Origin: CAYFZR01 sp046760505 [NCBI: Candidatus Hydrothermarchaeota archaeon]
Lineage (GTDB): Archaea; CAYFZR01
Reading direction: 5' to 3'
NCBI GenBank assembly: GCA_046760505.1
Contig: JBHIEG010000019.1
Location: 1-37,148 of the forward strand
DNA length: 37,148 bases
In this document: in pieces, positions 8,645 to 16,880 of the stretch
How the letters are laid out: every line of letters begins with the position of its first letter
How positions within the stretch are numbered: position 1 is the first letter of the stretch
The notes under the pieces: model-generated
Told to the model about the DNA's origin: nothing
Seen by the model: the letters and a program-made list of their open reading frames with translations, nothing else
Databases searched by the model: none
Made by a program: the position numbers and the translations under genes

Positions 8645-9547
8645 ATGAACAGAATTACAAAAATAATCATAGCAACAAGCGTTTTTATCCTAATAATCCT
8701 ATTATCCCTCAGCGCGATTATAGTATCTAAGCAAAATCCAATCTTCCAAGAATCTATTGTGATAATACCGATAGAAGGTACCATATCAACCTCCTCCTCA
8801 CAATCTTTATTCGCTTCAGTCGCAAGCGATGAAAAGATAGTAAAAGAGATAGAGAAAGCAAATAAAGATCGAAACATCAAGGCGATTATACTCTCCATAA
8901 ACAGCGGAGGAGGCTCAGCTGTGGCGAGTGCTGAAATAGAAAGAGCCATTAAAAGAAGTGAAAAGCCTACAGTTGCTTTAATAAGAGATGTTTGTGCTTC
9001 AGGTGCTTACTGGATTGCGTCCGCAAGCGATAAGATTGTTGCAGATCCTAACTCAATAGTCGGGAGTATTGGAGTAATCTACATTCATCCAGATTATTCA
9101 AGGCTTTTCAATGAAACGTTGAAGATGCGATATGAGATAGTGAAAGGAGGGGAATACAAAGATATGTCCTTACCTTTTAGATCTATGACTGAAGAAGAGA
9201 AAGAGATGTGGGAATCCATGGTACAGGGGATCTATGATAATTTCATTGAGACTGTTGCAAAAAATAGGAAAATGGATGAATCTGTAGTAAGAGAAATAGC
9301 CGAAGGCAAGTTGTACTCGGGTGAGCAAGCGAAAGAAATCGGATTGGTAGATGAACTAGGTGGAGAGAAAGAGGCTATAGAAATAGCCAAAAAGCTTGGT
9401 AATATCAAGGGAAAACCTTACATTAAGCGTGTGGGTAAGAGGACTCCCTTGGAGGTATTTTTAGGTGCATTCGCCTATTATCTAGGATTGGGAATTGGAG
9501 ACAGTATCCTCAATCACAATATCGATTTTAACCGCTTTATCGTTTGA
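8645..9547 (+). CDS. sppA: Signal peptide peptidase SppA-type serine protease (S49)
   Basis: A 300-residue, single-copy (short) SppA protease anchored by one N-terminal transmembrane helix (IIIATSVFILIILLSLSAIIV), with the catalytic domain outside the cytoplasm. The fold signature INSGGGSAVAS appears at about residues 85-95. The nucleophile is S119 in CASGAYW and the general base is K172 in GGEYKDM, giving the Ser-Lys dyad of family S49. These enzymes cleave leftover signal peptides in the membrane. The C-terminal IGLVDELGG motif is intact. It is monocistronic: its stop is 4 bases from the end of the convergent purD. Confidence 0.93.
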   Translation: MNRITKIIIATSVFILIILLSLSAIIVSKQNPIFQESIVIIPIEGTISTSSSQSLFASVASDEKIVKEIEKANKDRNIKAIILSINSGGGSAVASAEIERAIKRSEKPTVALIRDVCASGAYWIASASDKIVADPNSIVGSIGVIYIHPDYSRLFNETLKMRYEIVKGGEYKDMSLPFRSMTEEEKEMWESMVQGIYDNFIETVAKNRKMDESVVREIAEGKLYSGEQAKEIGLVDELGGEKEAIEIAKKLGNIKGKPYIKRVGKRTPLEVFLGAFAYYLGLGIGDSILNHNIDFNRFIV

Positions 9548-9551
9548 TCTC

Positions 9552-10880
9552 TCACATCCCGATGGTCTTCCTAAATCTCATACCCCTAAAGTGAATCTTT
9601 TTGATCTCTCTGTATGCGATTTCTCTTGCTTCTTCTAAAGTTTTTCCTCTTGCAACAAGGGTAAGGACTCTTCCGCCGGTGGTATATATTTTCCCATCTT
9701 CATTAAATGCAGTTCCATTATGAAAAATCAGGCAATTCTTATCAACCTTCTCCAGCCCGGTTATTAGTTGATTTGTATGGTGTCTCCCTGGATAACCTTC
9801 AAACCTTCCTATTCTTCCGCTTACAGCACAAATACCCAAATGATAAGTGGGATCCCATTCTAGGTTTATTTTATTTAGTTTACCTTCCAAAATAGCCTCT
9901 GAGATGTCACACATGTCTGTTTTCAATCTGGGAAGTATTACCTGCGCCTCAGGATCTCCCATTCTAACGTTTATTTCTAAAACATAGGGGTTCTTCTCTC
10001 CATTCTCTTTACAGATCATAAGGCCAAAGTAAATGATTCCTTTGTACTCAATTCCCTTCAATTCTCTAAACTTTTTAATTGTTGGTATTGCTATTTTTTC
10101 CATTATTTTATCTTTCAATTCTTCATCCAACCATGGATGAGGTGAGTAACCACCCATTCCCCCTGTATTGGGATTTCGATTACCAAAAGATCTCATTGAC
10201 AATCTATCATCTTCATCAAAAGCGCGCTTGTAGTCTTGAGCAGCCTCCATGGGAAGAATTGTTTTGCCATCGGTAAATGCGAAGAACATCAGTTCCTCTC
10301 CATACAATCTTTCTTCGATATCAACCTTATTTCCTGCATCGCCAAATATTCTTTCGACCATTATCTCATCTATGGCGAGCAAGGCATCATCTAACGAATT
10401 GCACACAATTGATCCCTTTCCAGCAGCCAGTCCATCTGCTTTTACAACAACGTTTTTTCCTGTCTCACTGATAAATTCCCTAACATAGTCCTTTGCATCC
10501 TCTGGATTGTCAAAGTTCTTGTATCGAGCGATCGGAACTCCTATTTCTTTTAAAAAATCCTTGGTAAAGCACTTGCTTCCTTCAAGTATGGTGGCCTCTT
10601 TGGTAGGTCCTACGATGGGTAAACCTGCATCTTCGAATACATTAACGATACCTTTCGAGAGATAGCCTTCTGGACCAACAAATGTTATATCTATGTCTTT
10701 TTTGAGTGCAAAATTTACCATTTCATCGATTGATTCGATGGGAACCTGCTCACACTTTCTTAAAAGAGAGCTGCCCGCATTTCCCGGCGCAACGTACACT
10801 TTTGACACTCTAGGACTTCTTGCGAAAGAATAGGCAATTGCATTTCCTCTTCCGCCCTTATCAACAACCATGATGCGCAA
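9552..10880 (-). CDS. purD: Phosphoribosylamine-glycine ligase (GAR synthetase)
   Basis: PurD joins 5-phosphoribosylamine and glycine using ATP in purine synthesis. The N-terminus VDKGGRGNAIAYSF is the archaeal variant of the family opening. The ATP-grasp domain follows, with VVKADGLAAGKGS at about residues 145-157, then the metal-binding MEAAQDYKRAFDEDD, the NTGGMGGYSPHPW loop, and VLEINVRMGDPEAQ. The C-terminal domain ends in RKTIGM. Length (442) is normal. The start is probably TTG 10880, because the family has a few residues before the first strand and GGAG lies 10 bases upstream; ATG 10871 is the alternative. It stands alone, with its own promoter. Confidence 0.94.
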   Translation of the reverse strand: MRIMVVDKGGRGNAIAYSFARSPRVSKVYVAPGNAGSSLLRKCEQVPIESIDEMVNFALKKDIDITFVGPEGYLSKGIVNVFEDAGLPIVGPTKEATILEGSKCFTKDFLKEIGVPIARYKNFDNPEDAKDYVREFISETGKNVVVKADGLAAGKGSIVCNSLDDALLAIDEIMVERIFGDAGNKVDIEERLYGEELMFFAFTDGKTILPMEAAQDYKRAFDEDDRLSMRSFGNRNPNTGGMGGYSPHPWLDEELKDKIMEKIAIPTIKKFRELKGIEYKGIIYFGLMICKENGEKNPYVLEINVRMGDPEAQVILPRLKTDMCDISEAILEGKLNKINLEWDPTYHLGICAVSGRIGRFEGYPGRHHTNQLITGLEKVDKNCLIFHNGTAFNEDGKIYTTGGRVLTLVARGKTLEEAREIAYREIKKIHFRGMRFRKTIGM

Positions 10881-10890
10881 GTCGCTACCG

Positions 10891-10926
10891 CTCCTTCTTC
10901 AAGGGCGTTTTTAACTAAATATATTA
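10891..10926 (-). promoter_or_regulatory. purD promoter and ribosome binding site
   Basis: Reading the minus strand, TAATATATTT (10926-10917) is a good archaeal TATA box. It predicts a transcript start near 10895, and GGAG at 10894-10891 would then sit at the very 5' end of a roughly 15-base leader before the TTG at 10880. Farther upstream, 10927-10975 is an unusual run of CTACCC/ACTAC-like repeats on the plus strand. Confidence 0.4.
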
Positions 10927-11098
10927 CCCCACTTAATACTATACTACCCTACTACCCCGGCAAGACTACTCTAACCGTAACATACTCCAATTATACTAAC
11001 TAGCTTAGCGCACGAAGTTTGGATTTTTTATAACAATAGACGATATTAAATTTTTCTGTTAGAGATTTTAATTTTGAACATAGGAAATTTAATGATAC

Positions 11099-11644
11099 TC
11101 ATAATTTCAGGTTACTCTGAAATGCCTTAAATAATTCATCATCGTATCCTACAAGGATTACTTTACTGAATGCTCCTTCATTTTTCTCCAAAAAATCAAC
11201 TATTTCTTCAATCATGAGTTTCGCTACTTTATTTTTTTCTAGTCCTCCGACTCCTGTTCCCATGCCTGGTATTGCCATTGTCTTTATATTTTTTTTCAGA
11301 GCGCAATTTAAAGAGGCTCTTAATGCTTTTTTCACATTCCCATAGGTTGTTGGCATGCTCGGCTCTTCCATAGTTGGAGCATGAATTATGATTTTGGCCC
11401 TAAGTTTTCCGGCAGGAGTGCATATAGCAGACCCTACCTCTATAGGGGCTCTCTCCATTGCTAACATTTCTATTTCATCGCCACCCTTATTCTTTATGGC
11501 AAGTGCCACTCCACCACCCATTGTTCCATAAGAATTTGCTGGATTTACTATTGCCTCTACGTCTAATTCAGTAATGTCGCCTTTTAAAACAGAAATTTCC
11601 GTTCCCTTCACGATCATATGATTCCCGATATCTACTGTATCCAC
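11099..11644 (-). CDS. Macro-domain protein (ADP-ribose binding or hydrolysing)
   Basis: A stand-alone macro domain of about 180 residues. The signature is complete: VLKGDITELDVEAIVNPANS, then the glycine loop TMGGGVALAI, IIIHAPTM, and the PGMGTGVGGL loop that holds the distal ribose and phosphates. Archaeal relatives bind ADP-ribose and often remove it from proteins or process ADP-ribose-1''-phosphate. A GTG at 11644 opens the frame; ATG 11617 (before IVKGTEISV) is another possible start. The gene lies 18 bases after the ACT gene, so it may be the last cistron of the paaK-paaK-ACT operon. A functional tie to that operon is not obvious. Confidence 0.9.
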   Translation of the reverse strand: MDTVDIGNHMIVKGTEISVLKGDITELDVEAIVNPANSYGTMGGGVALAIKNKGGDEIEMLAMERAPIEVGSAICTPAGKLRAKIIIHAPTMEEPSMPTTYGNVKKALRASLNCALKKNIKTMAIPGMGTGVGGLEKNKVAKLMIEEIVDFLEKNEGAFSKVILVGYDDELFKAFQSNLKL

Positions 11645-11662
11645 CCTAAATCAAAAATAAAT

Positions 11663-12091
11663 TTAAAGAGAGTAAACCTCTTCAGGCGTCAATAACCTGA
11701 AGTTGGCTTCGATCAGGATGTTCTTTGCTTTCTCTATATTGTCAACTCGGGCTATTAGCACCGCTTTGTTCGCCTCCCTCTCAAGGAGTGCATAGGCATA
11801 TTCTATGTTTATTTGGCTGTCTCCTAATATTCCTGCTACCTCAGCAAGGCTTCCTGGTTCATCTCCCATTTCTACTGCGAGAACATCAGTTATAGCAGAT
11901 GTGTAACCTTTTTCTCTTAATATATAATTTGCTTTTTCTGGGTCGTTCACGATGAGCCTGACAATTCCAAATTCACCTACCTCCGCGACAGAAAAAGCTC
12001 TTATGTTAATTTTTTCATCTCCCAGAGCCTTGCTGACTTTTGCCAAGGTTCCGGGTTTGTTTTCAACAAACACAGAGACTTGCTTGACCAA
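11663..12091 (-). CDS. Tandem ACT-domain regulatory protein
   Basis: A 142-residue protein made of two ACT domains. The first begins KQVSVFVENKPGTLAKVSKAL and the second VLAVEMGDEPGSLAEVAGIL; each has the glycine-containing ligand loop between strand 1 and helix 1. ACT domains bind amino acids and control enzymes allosterically. Genes of this type commonly sit beside paaK and ior genes in archaea, so sensing an aromatic or branched amino acid is a reasonable inference. The start is TTG 12091, supported by a strong GGAGGTG five bases upstream. It follows the first paaK by 15 bases in the same operon. Confidence 0.9.
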   Translation of the reverse strand: MVKQVSVFVENKPGTLAKVSKALGDEKINIRAFSVAEVGEFGIVRLIVNDPEKANYILREKGYTSAITDVLAVEMGDEPGSLAEVAGILGDSQINIEYAYALLEREANKAVLIARVDNIEKAKNILIEANFRLLTPEEVYSL

Positions 12092-12106
12092 CTTTACACC
12101 TCCGTA

Positions 12107-13414
12107 TCAGAATAATTTTTCCTTCCTTAGATCAATTACTCTAACAGCCTTTCCTTCAGATCTAGGTATGCTCCCGGGTTCCACGAGTTCCACTTCAGTA
12201 GAGACGCCTAAAACATCCTCTAGTTCGGACTCCACTTTTTTCTCAAACTTGATTAAATCATCAAGTTTATCGCTAAAGGTTTCTTCTGTTACCTCTACCT
12301 TCACTAAAAGTCTATCGAGGATATCCTTATCTACTATTATCTGATAGTTCTCCCCGATCCCAGGTATCTTCATGAGAACCTGCTCTATCTGACTGGGAAA
12401 AACATTCACACCGCGTATTATTAGCATATCGTCACTTCTTCCCTGAACCCTTAGCATTCTTGGATGATAGCGACCGCATGCACATTCTTCCTCATCAATT
12501 ACAGAAATGTCCCTTGATCTGAAACGCAAAAGGGGCACGGCTTCTCTCGTTAGCGTGGTAAAGACTAACTCTCCTCTCTCACCACTTTCAAGAATCTCGC
12601 CGGTTTCAGGGTCTATTATCTCTGCTATGAAATGGTCTCCCCAAACATGAAGTCCTCTCTGCTCCTCGCACTCCATCGCAACTCCGGGACCCCAGATCTC
12701 AGATAGCCCATAGACATCTATCGCAGTAAGATTCAGAGCATCTTCTATCTTTTTTCTGGCAGCCTCAGACCAGGGTTCGGCTCCAAAGATTCCTATTCTA
12801 AGTTTAAGATCTTTTTTGGGATCTACCCCTTCTTCTTTGGCTACTTCGGCTAGGTAGAGGGAGTAAGATGGAGTGCACGCAAGTGCGGTGGAGCCCATAT
12901 CGCGCATTAGGGTAACCTGTCTTTTCGTGCCTCCAGCGCTAGCAGGAATTATTTTACATCCAAGTAATTCTGCTCCGTAGTGAAAACCTAAACCTCCCGT
13001 AAACAGTCCATAACCATAAGATATCTGAAGAATGTCCTCTTTTGTAACTCCTGCAGTGACTAATCCTCTTGCCATAAGTCTAGACCAAGTCTCTATGTCT
13101 TTTCGAGTATAGCTTACTACAGTGGGTTTTCCTGTAGTTCCAGAACTTGCATGGAACCTCACTATTTCGCTCAACGGTACTGCTTGGATCCCATACGGAT
13201 AGTGAGCTCGCAAATCGTCTTTAACCGTGAATGGAATTTTACTCAAATCATTTAAACCTTTTATGTCGTCCGGATCAATACCGCATTCCTTAAATTTCCT
13301 TCTGTACATGGGTATTTTCTGATAGCAATACTTTACTACCTTCTTCAATCTCTCTTCCTGTAGATTTTTTATATCTTCCAGCCTCATCTTCTCAAGTTCT
13401 GGCTCGAAATACAC
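12107..13414 (-). CDS. paaK: Phenylacetate-CoA ligase family protein (copy 1)
   Basis: An AMP-forming aryl-CoA ligase of the PaaK family, 435 residues. It has the AMP/phosphate loop [10 protein letters not shown] at about residue 90, the adenine-binding [11 protein letters not shown], the hinge region [18 protein letters not shown] with its cysteine pair, and the C-terminal domain with the catalytic lysine in [12 protein letters not shown]. Expected reaction: aryl acetate + ATP + CoA to aryl-acetyl-CoA + AMP + PPi. The start is GTG 13414 with GGAGG 7 bases upstream. It is 15 bases from its paralog and from the ACT gene, so one transcript carries all three. Exact substrate is unknown; phenylacetate and indoleacetate are likely. 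Confidence 0.9.
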   Translation of the reverse strand: MYFEPELEKMRLEDIKNLQEERLKKVVKYCYQKIPMYRRKFKECGIDPDDIKGLNDLSKIPFTVKDDLRAHYPYGIQAVPLSEIVRFHASSGTTGKPTVVSYTRKDIETWSRLMARGLVTAGVTKEDILQISYGYGLFTGGLGFHYGAELLGCKIIPASAGGTKRQVTLMRDMGSTALACTPSYSLYLAEVAKEEGVDPKKDLKLRIGIFGAEPWSEAARKKIEDALNLTAIDVYGLSEIWGPGVAMECEEQRGLHVWGDHFIAEIIDPETGEILESGERGELVFTTLTREAVPLLRFRSRDISVIDEEECACGRYHPRMLRVQGRSDDMLIIRGVNVFPSQIEQVLMKIPGIGENYQIIVDKDILDRLLVKVEVTEETFSDKLDDLIKFEKKVESELEDVLGVSTEVELVEPGSIPRSEGKAVRVIDLRKEKLF

Positions 13415-13429
13415 AGGAATTCCTCCATA

Positions 13430-14731
13430 CTAAATTTTTCTAAGATCTAATATACGCTGTGCCTTTCCTTCTGAGCGAGGAATTGATCCCGGCTCAACCA
13501 AGTTAACTTTTGCTCTTACGCCAAGAGCGTTCTTCAGATTTTCCTCTACTTTTTCCTTTATTCTTAGCAAGTTATCTCTCTCCCCAGTAAAAATCTTTTC
13601 GTTTACCTCTATATTTATTTTCAACTGATCTAGCATGCCAGACCTATCAACGATGATCTGGTAATGATCTTCTACACCTGGAATACGCATAAGAACCTGC
13701 TCTATCTGACTGGGAAAAACATTCACACCGCGTATTATTAGCATATCGTCACTCCTCCCAATGAGTCTCGATATCTTGGGATGAGTTCTCATGCAACCGC
13801 ACCTGTCCTCATCGTATAGAAAGGATATGTCTCCTGTCCGGTATCTCAGAAGAGGCATGGCTTCCTTTGTAAGGGTTGTAAAAACGAGTTCTCCCTCTTC
13901 ATTTGTATCTAAAACTTCCCCGGTTTCAGGATCAACGACTTCCAAGAGAAAATGATCCGTCCAGACGTGCATCCCATCCCTCTCTTCACACTCTACGGAG
14001 ACTCCAGGACCGCAAAGCTCTGACAGTCCATAGTTGTCATATGCTACAATTCCATAGGCGTCTTCGATCTTTTTACGCATGCTCTCAGACCAAGGTTCTG
14101 CACCAAATATAGCCCTTTTGACGTTAAATTCAGATACATCAATCCCTTCGTTTCTTGCATATTCTGCTAAATAGAGAGCATATGAAGGTGTGGAAGAAAA
14201 GGCTGTAACACCGAGATCTCGCATCGTCATTATCTGCCTTGCTGTATTCCCAACGCCAGAGGGAACCACCGCTGCTCCTATTTTTTCAGCACCATAGTGA
14301 AAGCCCAATCCGCCTGTAAAGAATGCATAGTTGTAAATTAACTGGAGTATATCCTCTTTTTTAATTCCTGCGCACGTTAAAACTCGGGCCATAAGCTCTG
14401 TCCAGTTATTAATATCCTCTTTCGTATACGTGACCAACACAGGTTTGCCGGTTGTCCCTGAAGATGCGTGAAACCTCACGATCTCTGATATCGGTACTGC
14501 AAGGAAACCATAGGGATAACTCGATCTAAGATCTTCCTTGGTTGTAAAAGGAATTTTTGAGAGGTCTTCAAGTTTCTTTATACTTGAGGGATCTAAACCT
14601 ATCCTGTCGAATAGATTTTTATAAAAGGGCGAATTTTTATAGGCGTAACCCACGATTCTTCTCAGTCTTTTCTCCTGCAATTCCCTAAGTTCTTTGCTAG
14701 GGAGTGTCTCCATACTCTTGTTCCAGAACAT
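13430..14731 (-). CDS. paaK: Phenylacetate-CoA ligase family protein (copy 2)
   Basis: A second PaaK-type ligase, 433 residues, closely related to the downstream copy. It has the same phosphate loop ([10 protein letters not shown]), YGLSELCGPGV, a RYRTGDISFLYDEDRCGCMR hinge and [12 protein letters not shown] at the C-terminus. The pair arose by tandem duplication. They differ where the substrate pocket is expected ([14 protein letters not shown] in copy 1, [14 protein letters not shown] in copy 2; SAGGTKRQ against GVGNTARQ), which may mean different aryl substrates. ATG 14731 is preferred over GTG 14740 because it aligns with the start of copy 1, though no strong ribosome site separates them. 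This is the first gene of the minus-strand operon, diverging from hemE. Confidence 0.88.
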   Translation of the reverse strand: MFWNKSMETLPSKELRELQEKRLRRIVGYAYKNSPFYKNLFDRIGLDPSSIKKLEDLSKIPFTTKEDLRSSYPYGFLAVPISEIVRFHASSGTTGKPVLVTYTKEDINNWTELMARVLTCAGIKKEDILQLIYNYAFFTGGLGFHYGAEKIGAAVVPSGVGNTARQIMTMRDLGVTAFSSTPSYALYLAEYARNEGIDVSEFNVKRAIFGAEPWSESMRKKIEDAYGIVAYDNYGLSELCGPGVSVECEERDGMHVWTDHFLLEVVDPETGEVLDTNEEGELVFTTLTKEAMPLLRYRTGDISFLYDEDRCGCMRTHPKISRLIGRSDDMLIIRGVNVFPSQIEQVLMRIPGVEDHYQIIVDRSGMLDQLKINIEVNEKIFTGERDNLLRIKEKVEENLKNALGVRAKVNLVEPGSIPRSEGKAQRILDLRKI

Positions 14732-14812
14732 GGGTACCACTCTCTATGAGCCGAAATTAACCTATAAATAATATTTGGGGTGCTCGATGAAATAATTTTT
14801 AATAAAATAATC

Positions 14813-14858
14813 TTTATAATCTTTATGTAATAAGAAAAAGAAAATAAAGATAAAGAGG
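14813..14858 (+). promoter_or_regulatory. hemE promoter and ribosome binding site
   Basis: A TATA-like TTTATAAT lies at 14813-14820, which predicts a transcript start near 14843. AGAGG at 14854-14858 sits 6 bases before the hemE ATG. The other half of this divergent region has a TATA-like ATTATTTATAGG on the minus strand near 14762-14773, suited to the paaK operon. Confidence 0.4.
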
Positions 14859-14864
14859 AATTGA

Positions 14865-15899
14865 ATGGCGAGAAAAGATCGATTTATCAATGCATGCTGG
14901 CAAGAACAAGTAGACTGTACGCCAGTATGGATTATGCGCCAGTCAGGAAGATATTTGAAAGAATATCGGGATATACGCAAAAAATACTCATTTATGACTA
15001 TGTGCAAAACGCCGTCATTGGCTACTACCCTCACCCTGCTCCCTGTTTATAAAATCGAGGTTGATGCAGCGATCCTATTTTCCGATATACTCATCCCTCT
15101 TGAGGCAATGGGAGTTGAAATAAGATTTATCGACGGAAAGGGTCCAGTTATACTGAATCCAGTTCGAAAAAGCGAGGATTTAGACTCCTTAAGGATTATT
15201 GATGCCCAACAAGATGTACCCTTTGTAATTGAAACCATAAAGTTAGTTCTGAACAAATTAGATGGAGAAGTGCCTCTAATAGGATTTTCAGGGGCTCCAT
15301 TTACGCTCGCAAGTTATCTGGTGGAAGGCGGTTCGTCTCGCCACTATCTAAAGATAAAAAGTATGATGTACAATGACCCTGTAACCTATGAAACCATGAT
15401 GGATAAAGTAGTGGAGACGATAATATCCTATTTAAACGCCCAGATTAAAGCAGGAGTGCAAGCAATTCAAATTTTTGATTCCTGGATAGGTTGCTTTTCT
15501 CCGCAAGATTATGAGAAGTACGTGATGCCTTACACTAAGAGAGTCATTGAAGGTTTGGAGAGAGATGATGTGCCAGTAATCCATTTTGCAACGGGAAGTG
15601 CCACGCTCCTTGAGTTCATGAAAAAAGCTGGCGGCGAAGTCATAGGCATAGATTGGCGAATAAACATAGATGATGCATGGAAGATTATAGGCTACGACAA
15701 GGCAATCCAAGGAAATCTAGATCCGGCGGTCCTCTTTGCATCTAAGGATGAAGTAGAAGAAAGGGTGAGAGACATATTAATGCGCGTAAACAACAGACCG
15801 GGACATATTTTCAATCTAGGTCATGGAGTCCTTCCTAAAACGCCAGTAGAAAACGTTATCACCATGGTTAGAGCAGTTCATAAGTATAGCGCTAGGTAG
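14865..15899 (+). CDS. hemE: Uroporphyrinogen decarboxylase
   Basis: HemE converts uroporphyrinogen III to coproporphyrinogen III by removing four carboxylates. The N-terminus RFINACWQEQVDCTPVWIMR and the RQSGRYLKEYR motif (the substrate-binding arginine region) are typical, and the catalytic aspartate is D74 in LFSDILIP. GFSGAPFTLASYLVEGG, IQIFDSWIG and FNLGHGVLPKTPVENV complete the family motifs. Length (344) is normal. It starts the operon hemE-hemH-hemY; hemH starts 27 bases after its stop. Its presence indicates the classical route to heme rather than the siroheme-dependent one used by many archaea. Confidence 0.97.
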   Translation: MARKDRFINACWQEQVDCTPVWIMRQSGRYLKEYRDIRKKYSFMTMCKTPSLATTLTLLPVYKIEVDAAILFSDILIPLEAMGVEIRFIDGKGPVILNPVRKSEDLDSLRIIDAQQDVPFVIETIKLVLNKLDGEVPLIGFSGAPFTLASYLVEGGSSRHYLKIKSMMYNDPVTYETMMDKVVETIISYLNAQIKAGVQAIQIFDSWIGCFSPQDYEKYVMPYTKRVIEGLERDDVPVIHFATGSATLLEFMKKAGGEVIGIDWRINIDDAWKIIGYDKAIQGNLDPAVLFASKDEVEERVRDILMRVNNRPGHIFNLGHGVLPKTPVENVITMVRAVHKYSAR

Positions 15900-15926
15900 C
15901 GATAGATTATATTAGTGAGGAAAAAA

Positions 15927-16871
15927 ATGAAAAAGGACAAGAAAAATACGATAGCTGTTCTCTTACTGGGCTTTGGTGCACCAGATTCTCCCCTAGCGAT
16001 AGAGCCCTTCTTGAGAAATGTTTTTTCTCATGCAAAGGTTGAAATTACTGATGAAAAAATCAGAGAAACACATCGAAAATACGAATTAATTGGTGGCAGT
16101 TCTCCTCTTCTTAAAATCACAAGAGAACAAGCCTCATTGCTCGAGAAAAAACTTAATTCTGAGGGTGGAAATTTCAAGGTTTATATAGGCATGCGTTACT
16201 GGCACCCTTTTATTCATGAAACTGTAAAGGAAATCATCAACGACGAAATCACCAATATCATTGCCTTAAGTTTATCTCCTTTTTATTCGAAAATAACGAC
16301 TGGGTCAAACATAAGAGAACTAAAAAGAGTTCTTTCAAAATATGAAAAAGAGATTAAAATCACCTACATAGATAGCTGGTACGACAACCGATCTTATCTT
16401 AATGCTCTATCTGAAAAACTAAGGGAAGGATTATCTCTATTTCCGGAGGATAGGCGCAGTAATGTTCAGGTAATATTCAGTGCTCATAGCCTACCAAAAA
16501 AAGTGATTGAAGAAGGAGATCCATATTTAAGACAACTGGAAACCACTATTAAAGAAATTATTAAGCAAACAGGTCCTATTTCATGGCATCTCTCCTTTCA
16601 AAGTCGAGGCGCTTCCGGAGAATGGCTAGAACCCGAAACCGACGTATTAATCGAAAAACTCGCTGAAAAAAATTGCAGAGAAATTTTATTGGTTCCAATA
16701 AGTTTCATATCTGATAACATAGAAATATTGTACGATATTGATATAGTTTTTCAAAAATTGGCAGAATCTAGGGGAATTACACTTTGTAGAACCTCGTGCT
16801 TCAACTCTTCACCAGAATTCATCGATGTTCTCCATAATGTGGTGATTGAGCATATTGATAGAAATAGGTGA
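15927..16871 (+). CDS. hemH: Ferrochelatase
   Basis: Ferrochelatase inserts Fe2+ into protoporphyrin IX, or into coproporphyrin III in the coproporphyrin-dependent route. The 314-residue protein has the opening VLLLGFGAPDSP, the conserved histidine H187 in SAHSLPKK, the WHLSFQSRGASGEWLEP segment, and the metal-path glutamate E266 in FISDNIEILYDID. No [2Fe-2S] cysteine set is evident. GTG 15915 is also in frame, but GTGAGG at 15915-15920 is the ribosome site of ATG 15927, which is therefore the start. The stop codon lies inside the GGTGAT ribosome site of the next gene. Confidence 0.94.
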   Translation: MKKDKKNTIAVLLLGFGAPDSPLAIEPFLRNVFSHAKVEITDEKIRETHRKYELIGGSSPLLKITREQASLLEKKLNSEGGNFKVYIGMRYWHPFIHETVKEIINDEITNIIALSLSPFYSKITTGSNIRELKRVLSKYEKEIKITYIDSWYDNRSYLNALSEKLREGLSLFPEDRRSNVQVIFSAHSLPKKVIEEGDPYLRQLETTIKEIIKQTGPISWHLSFQSRGASGEWLEPETDVLIEKLAEKNCREILLVPISFISDNIEILYDIDIVFQKLAESRGITLCRTSCFNSSPEFIDVLHNVVIEHIDRNR

Positions 16872-16880
16872 TACGTTCAG

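Noticed and set aside
10930-10975. tRNA-like opening on the minus strand (GCCGGGGTAGTAGGG)
   Set aside because: The 5' end looks like a tRNA, but there is no anticodon stem, no GGTTCAAATCC-type T arm and no matching 3' acceptor strand downstream.
12107-14740. Long open frames antisense to the paaK, purD and mcm genes
   Set aside because: They follow from codon composition of the real genes, show no family motifs or ribosome sites, and lie wholly inside convincing coding regions.
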